Below the pieces are notes generated by a model, which did no database searches, was not told the origin of the DNA, and saw only the letters and a list, made by a program, of their open reading frames with translations. Position numbers and translations under genes: made by a program. DNA of 8,874 nucleotides from positions 1-8,874 of the forward strand of contig JABMQX010000565.1 in NCBI GenBank assembly GCA_013203085.1, given 5' to 3'. Origin of the DNA: a bacterium. Lineage in GTDB: Bacteria; Auribacterota; JABMQX01. This document shows, in pieces, positions 5,991 to 8,874 of this stretch (position 1 is the first letter of the stretch; the number at the start of each line of letters is the position of its first letter).

Positions 5991-7112
5991 TCATATCGCA
6001 TACTTGAAAAGAAGGAATCCGGCTATCCCGAGATGAAGCAATAGGTCGAACACTCCAATGACCGCAGCTATGGTCCCTTTCCACGTGGGCGCCGCTTGGG
6101 GGCTGCTGGCTGCCTCCTTTCTCGCACGCAGCCCTTTTCTCATGGCCAACGGCCCCAGGATGAAACCCAGAAAGAACAGCCCGATAACCGCTTCTCCCAA
6201 CGCCTCTTCCATTGCCACACGCAGCCTCATCGCGAACAGGCTGCCCTTCGGCTTCGTTGACGGTTGCTCCGGATGCCATTCCACGAGCGCTCGCGTACCC
6301 GATTCCATCGCCAGAAGAACTCTGTTCCCCCTCGACTTGAAGTAAAAGTATAGAAACATCGTCGGGATGCCCACGACCAAACCCGCCGCTGTCGTGATCA
6401 GCGCCTCCGAAATCCCCTTAGCGAGAAGTTGTGGTTTCCCCAGACCCGCCTGAAAAGCAACCGTATTGAAAGCCTTTATCATCCCGAACACGGTCCCCAT
6501 GAGTCCGAGCATGGGGGCGATCGTCGCGAAAATCGAAAGATAATTCGCCCGATGGAACAGCGTCTCTCCTTCGAGTTCGACCGCCGCGCCCACCGCTTCC
6601 AGACGTTTTTCCGCACTTCCTCCCGCCGAAACCGCCGTCTGCACAATACTCGAAAGAGGGCCTGCGTTCTCATCGCAATGTCGCACCACGCCCTCGATAT
6701 CCCCCTTCCCCACGTGGCGTTCCAGTTCCGTAACGAACCACCCGGGAATCAATCTATTGATACTGATTGAAAAAAAGCTCTCGATGATCAGCGAAAGCGC
6801 CACTACCGACAGAACAATGATAGCGATCAGGACTATGCCCCCGGCTTGCATCATCTGCCAAAGGGTCAACCTCACCCCTTCTTCCTTCGCCGGGAGTTCC
6901 TCGCCGGGCGTGGGTTCCTCAGCTCCCTCCGGGGGGGCGCTCGGCGCCGGGCTGACCCCTTCGATAGGGGGCGCCCCTATCGCTGGCGGCGCCTCGCCGC
7001 CCAAATCCTCCGTTCCCGCTTCCTGTGCAGCGATCCGCCCTGTCAACCCGCCTATCACTGCAAAAGCCGCACATGCCACAACCGTAGCAGTAAAAAGAGA
7101 TTTCCAGCTCAC
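5991..7112 (-). CDS. exbB: ExbB/TolQ/MotA-family ion channel with signal peptide and extra C-terminal membrane domain
   Basis: 373 residues from GTG 7112, chosen because a perfect AGGAGG sits 6 nt upstream; the in-frame TTG at 7118 directly abuts that motif. Residues 5-26 are a signal peptide, cleaved perhaps after ...GRIAAQ, followed by a Pro/Glu/Ala-rich periplasmic stretch to about 80. Then come the three channel helices: about 91-114 (GGIVLIAIIVLSVVALSLII), 193-214 (FATIAPMLGLMGTVFGMI) and 238-258 (ITTAAGLVVGIPTMFLYFYF). The L-G-L-x-G-T-V-x-G-M and T-x-A-G-L-x-V-x-I-P motifs are diagnostic of the family. ExbB pentamers form the ion channel that drives ExbD. Unusually, about 85 further residues add two hydrophobic segments (about 308-323 with L-G-P-L-A-M-R-K-G, and 348-370), resembling a DUF4190-type helical pair. 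The gene follows the TPR gene by 2 nt, but an HD/YwgA cassette separates it from the exbD genes. Confidence 0.93.
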   Translation of the reverse strand: MSWKSLFTATVVACAAFAVIGGLTGRIAAQEAGTEDLGGEAPPAIGAPPIEGVSPAPSAPPEGAEEPTPGEELPAKEEGVRLTLWQMMQAGGIVLIAIIVLSVVALSLIIESFFSISINRLIPGWFVTELERHVGKGDIEGVVRHCDENAGPLSSIVQTAVSAGGSAEKRLEAVGAAVELEGETLFHRANYLSIFATIAPMLGLMGTVFGMIKAFNTVAFQAGLGKPQLLAKGISEALITTAAGLVVGIPTMFLYFYFKSRGNRVLLAMESGTRALVEWHPEQPSTKPKGSLFAMRLRVAMEEALGEAVIGLFFLGFILGPLAMRKGLRARKEAASSPQAAPTWKGTIAAVIGVFDLLLHLGIAGFLLFKYAI

Positions 7113-7114
7113 CC

Positions 7115-8074
7115 TCAACCTCCTGCCGCCGCCGATGGCTTTTCACCGAGCGAAGACTTACTCGTTGGAGCCCCCCCGGTCAATTGTTGGTATCGCAATT
7201 GCGACTGCCTCGCGAAATCGCTTTGAGGAAATCTGGTCATCAGGTCCTCATAGTATTTCTTCGCCCTGTCTCGCAGCCTCGCTGCCACCTGCGGCGATTT
7301 CTCCTCCTCCGCGAGCTTCTCAAAGCAGTCCCCTGCTCTGAACATTGATTCCGCGACCGGCGCTCTCGGGAAACTCTGATACAGGATTGCCACCCGCAGA
7401 TAATTCAGGAGCGCATCCTTGTACTTCTTCCTCCCATAGTGGATATTTCCTATGTTCCGGAGGGACATCGCCGACAGCTCGTCATCCGATTCGATAGCGA
7501 CCTGCCCATACAAATCGACCGCCCAGCTCAGCCTGCCTCTCACCTCGCACGCCTGCGCCAGGGAGAACTTGACCGCCCTGGTCCCTGTGTAACCGGGATA
7601 TTCCTCCAGAAGCCGCGAGTAACTTTCTATTGCCTTTTCCACATCCCTCATCTGCAAGTGACACTTTCCCATCCCCTCTAAGGAAGCCGCTCCCCACCCC
7701 AGCTCCCGATATTTCTCATGCACCTGCTGATACAGCAACAGCGCTTTCGCGTACTCTCCCTTGAGATAGCTCTGCTGCGCCAGGGCTTGTTCAGCCGGCT
7801 CAGGACACGTTGCAGTCAGATACTGGCTTCTCGTGTAGGTCTGCTCCCCGTAAATACCGACGAGAGTTATCGCCCCGTCCTCACTGACCTCCTTCAGCGT
7901 CCCCGTGACCTGATGCTTGTCCGGGGTGTTCAGCACCAGAGTCACCTCCAGCCCTTCTGCCGTCCTCGTCGCATAAGCGACCAGGCCCACCGCCGCTACA
8001 ACAACAATCACCCACGACAATCCACGCGGCTTTGCCCTTGAGCCTGTTCCACGAATTTGACCTCCATACCACAT
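7115..8074 (-). CDS. Membrane-anchored TPR-repeat protein
   Basis: 319 residues from ATG 8074, with GAAGGAG 11 nt upstream; the preceding codon is GTG, which could also serve. The frame stays open to 8269, but that upstream part reads as non-coding leader and has no family-like sequence. Residues 19-36 are a hydrophobic anchor or signal sequence after a basic N-terminus. Residues 42-90 form a small beta-rich segment (VTLVLNTPDKHQVTGTL...), of the kind seen as a property-sensing or binding domain in planctomycete TPR proteins. Residues 94-295 are tetratricopeptide repeats: A-x-Q-x-Y-L-K-G-E-Y-A-K-A-L-L-L-Y (about 99-115), K-C-H-L-Q-M-R-D-V-E-K-A-I-E-S-Y (137-152), then repeats near 187, 210-225 and 262-290. 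The tail is low complexity. It is probably a periplasmic scaffold for the ExbB/ExbD complex, comparable in position and architecture, not in proven function, to CpoB/YbgF in the Tol operon. Confidence 0.82.
   Translation of the reverse strand: MWYGGQIRGTGSRAKPRGLSWVIVVVAAVGLVAYATRTAEGLEVTLVLNTPDKHQVTGTLKEVSEDGAITLVGIYGEQTYTRSQYLTATCPEPAEQALAQQSYLKGEYAKALLLYQQVHEKYRELGWGAASLEGMGKCHLQMRDVEKAIESYSRLLEEYPGYTGTRAVKFSLAQACEVRGRLSWAVDLYGQVAIESDDELSAMSLRNIGNIHYGRKKYKDALLNYLRVAILYQSFPRAPVAESMFRAGDCFEKLAEEEKSPQVAARLRDRAKKYYEDLMTRFPQSDFARQSQLRYQQLTGGAPTSKSSLGEKPSAAAGG
7119..7124 (-). promoter_or_regulatory. Ribosome binding site of exbB inside the end of the TPR gene
   Basis: AGGAGG, a full anti-16S match, is formed by the last two sense codons of the TPR gene. 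It is 6 nt from GTG 7112 but 0 nt from the overlapping TTG 7118, so it decides for the GTG start. Placement inside the upstream gene implies translational coupling of the TPR protein and ExbB. Confidence 0.8.
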
Positions 8075-8104
8075 CACACTTACGACTCCTTCGAGTTCAA
8101 GTCT

Positions 8105-8134
8105 ACAAAACCGTGCCCTTCCCAAACCTGTCAA
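8105..8134 (-). promoter_or_regulatory. Candidate proximal promoter for the TPR-exbB operon
   Basis: A perfect TTGACA -35 (8129-8134, - strand) is followed after 18 nt by TTTTGT (8105-8110), a poor -10 with 3 of 6 matches. A start near 8098 would leave a short leader of about 24 nt. It competes with the better-balanced distal candidate at 8241-8269. Confidence 0.35.
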
Positions 8135-8240
8135 GTGCCCCTCCGGCGAAAGACGACGTTTTCCACAAAACATAGCCTTTCCCGCCCCTGAGCTGACGCC
8201 CACCTTCGACTCGATATTTCCGAGAATTCCCCCATGGAAT

Positions 8241-8269
8241 AGTTTAGAAGCGAACACACGCCTTTGCAA
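8241..8269 (-). promoter_or_regulatory. Candidate distal promoter for the TPR-exbB operon
   Basis: TTGCAA (8264-8269, 4 of 6) and TAAACT (8241-8246, 4 of 6) are separated by exactly 17 nt on the - strand. A start near 8235 gives a leader of about 160 nt. A perfect palindrome lies 24 bp upstream of this -35, the spacing expected of a regulator site. Confidence 0.4.
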
Positions 8270-8293
8270 CCCAAATCCTCATCCTCGCCTCCC

Positions 8294-8309
8294 GCAAAAC
8301 GCGTTTTGC
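8294..8309. promoter_or_regulatory. Perfect 16-bp palindrome, possible operator
   Basis: GCAAAACGCGTTTTGC reads the same on both strands with no spacer. It lies in the long gap upstream of the TPR-exbB operon and just upstream of the distal candidate promoter. This could be a binding site for a dimeric regulator. It lacks a loop and a following T-run, so a terminator is less likely. No regulator gene is present in the window. Confidence 0.4.
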
Positions 8310-8794
8310 CATCCACGCGAGACCGGCTCCCCCCAAAACCCCCGCCTCGATCCTTACCGCCTCCTCTTCCAGCCGAGTTCTATCGCAACAACGATGGGTT
8401 GTTGATTGGCGATCTTCTTCCGAAACAATGGGTCGTCGTAATCATTGTGTTTCTGAAAACTCACGCCCCTGCTCGAAAGGAGGTTTGTAAGTCTGACAGT
8501 CATCATGATGTTCGGTGTCCCAGGTGGGGAGGCGAGGTTCATCGCCTCGGCCGTCGCTCCCATTGGAGAGCAGCCCGCTTTCATGGTGACCCTTGAGCTT
8601 TTCGTTGATAACGCTTCGTATTGGACAGCAACGTCATGGCTGAGGGTGGGACCGGCCCGGGGTCTGAAAGAAGAAGTCTCAGGCACGCATTGGCGGGGGG
8701 TAGCGGTAATGAAAGTACCTGGCTTGCACAAGACTGTCAGCACATGGTCCTCGAGATAAGGTACAACGAATCCCCGGCCCGACCGAAATGTCGC

Positions 8795-8874
8795 TTAACG
8801 GACAAGAACCTTATAGTATCGAGCCTTCACCGAGTCGGCGGTCTCGTCTATGTACGCTCCGTCTCCGCCTGTTC
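8795..8874 (-). CDS. C-terminal end of an unidentified protein, truncated by the window edge
   Basis: The - strand frame beginning at 8872 is open for 25 codons and stops at TAA 8795-8797. The visible end reads Y-I-D-E-T-A-D-S-V-K-A-R-Y-Y-K-V-L-V-R. An x-D-x-x-A-...-R-Y-Y-K-V strand of this kind is typical of the last beta strand of fibronectin-III-like or related beta-sandwich domains in secreted proteins, where the phrase usually means 'is due, aromatic pair, closing strand'. The other two frames on this strand hit stops here, which supports the choice. With only 25 residues the family cannot be fixed. No terminator hairpin with a T-run follows it. Confidence 0.5.
   Translation of the reverse strand, partial: TGGDGAYIDETADSVKARYYKVLVR

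Larger units (their letters stand above)
8075..8794. other. Long intergenic region without a convincing gene
   Basis: About 720 bp between the end of the partial gene at 8795 and the TPR start. Besides the two candidate promoters and the palindrome listed separately, it holds competing open frames on both strands: 129 codons on the - strand (8354-8743, open up to the stop at 8795-8797) and 84 codons on the + strand (8505-8759). Neither has a well-placed ribosome site for its full length or a domain I recognise. The shortest plausible product is 76 residues from ATG at about 8584 (- strand, AAGGG 5 nt upstream). A 7-bp inverted repeat (8529-8535 with 8542-8548) lies inside. No tRNA or known riboswitch pattern was seen. 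I leave it unassigned. Confidence 0.5.

Noticed and set aside
6757..7341. 194-codon + strand frame
   Set aside because: It is antisense to exbB and the TPR gene; its Ala/Pro/Ser-rich product mirrors the low-complexity linker of ExbB.
8075..8269. Extending the TPR protein by 65 codons to a start at 8269
   Set aside because: The extension overlaps both promoter candidates, has no family-like sequence, and would bury the signal/anchor sequence that otherwise begins near the N-terminus at ATG 8074.
8529..8548. Inverted repeat GAGGCGA/TCGCCTC as a terminator
   Set aside because: The 7-bp stem with 6-nt loop is clear, but no T-run follows on either strand and no gene end is nearby.

Overview
The window looks like a chromosomal segment from a GC-rich, Gram-negative-type bacterium, most likely Planctomycetota or another PVC-group or related candidate phylum. 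This rests on gene content, not on a marker gene: a YdjY-domain protein, and a set of TPR protein, ExbB with its own signal peptide, two ExbD proteins and a membrane-anchored squalene-cyclase-like toroid. That combination is familiar from planctomycete genomes. Shine-Dalgarno sequences are readable before most genes.

Layout. A 5'-truncated YdjY-domain gene lies on the + strand (2-727). It converges on everything else, which is on the - strand; only 8 bp separate the two stop codons. In the direction of - strand transcription the order is: the last codons of an unidentified gene (8795-8874); about 720 bp with no convincing gene but with two candidate promoters and a perfect 16-bp palindrome; a membrane-anchored TPR protein (7115-8074); an ExbB/TolQ-type channel (5991-7112); an HD-domain, SAMHD1-like phosphohydrolase (4475-5812); a YwgA/Panacea-like small protein (3915-4478); two ExbD/TolR proteins (3386-3799 and 2920-3327); and a large protein with five membrane segments, a zinc ribbon and an alpha/alpha-toroid (736-2829).

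How the genes fit together. TPR, ExbB, ExbD, ExbD and toroid make a coherent ion-driven envelope complex. ExbB and ExbD supply the motor. The toroid protein has a membrane anchor, a Pro/Glu-rich linker and a periplasmic domain, so it is a candidate energy-receiving partner in place of TonB or TolA. The most interesting point is that the set is split: a two-gene HD phosphohydrolase plus YwgA-like cassette sits between exbB and the first exbD, with its own candidate promoter, ATGA stop/start coupling between its genes, and a terminator-like hairpin behind it. The HD protein keeps every catalytic residue I can align by eye with SAMHD1-type dNTPases, and the same HD-YwgA pairing (ywfO-ywgA) is known from Bacillus. 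The cassette is a plausible two-gene nucleotide-metabolism, defence or toxin-antitoxin-like module inserted into an envelope operon. I saw no tRNA, rRNA, CRISPR array, transposase or integrase.
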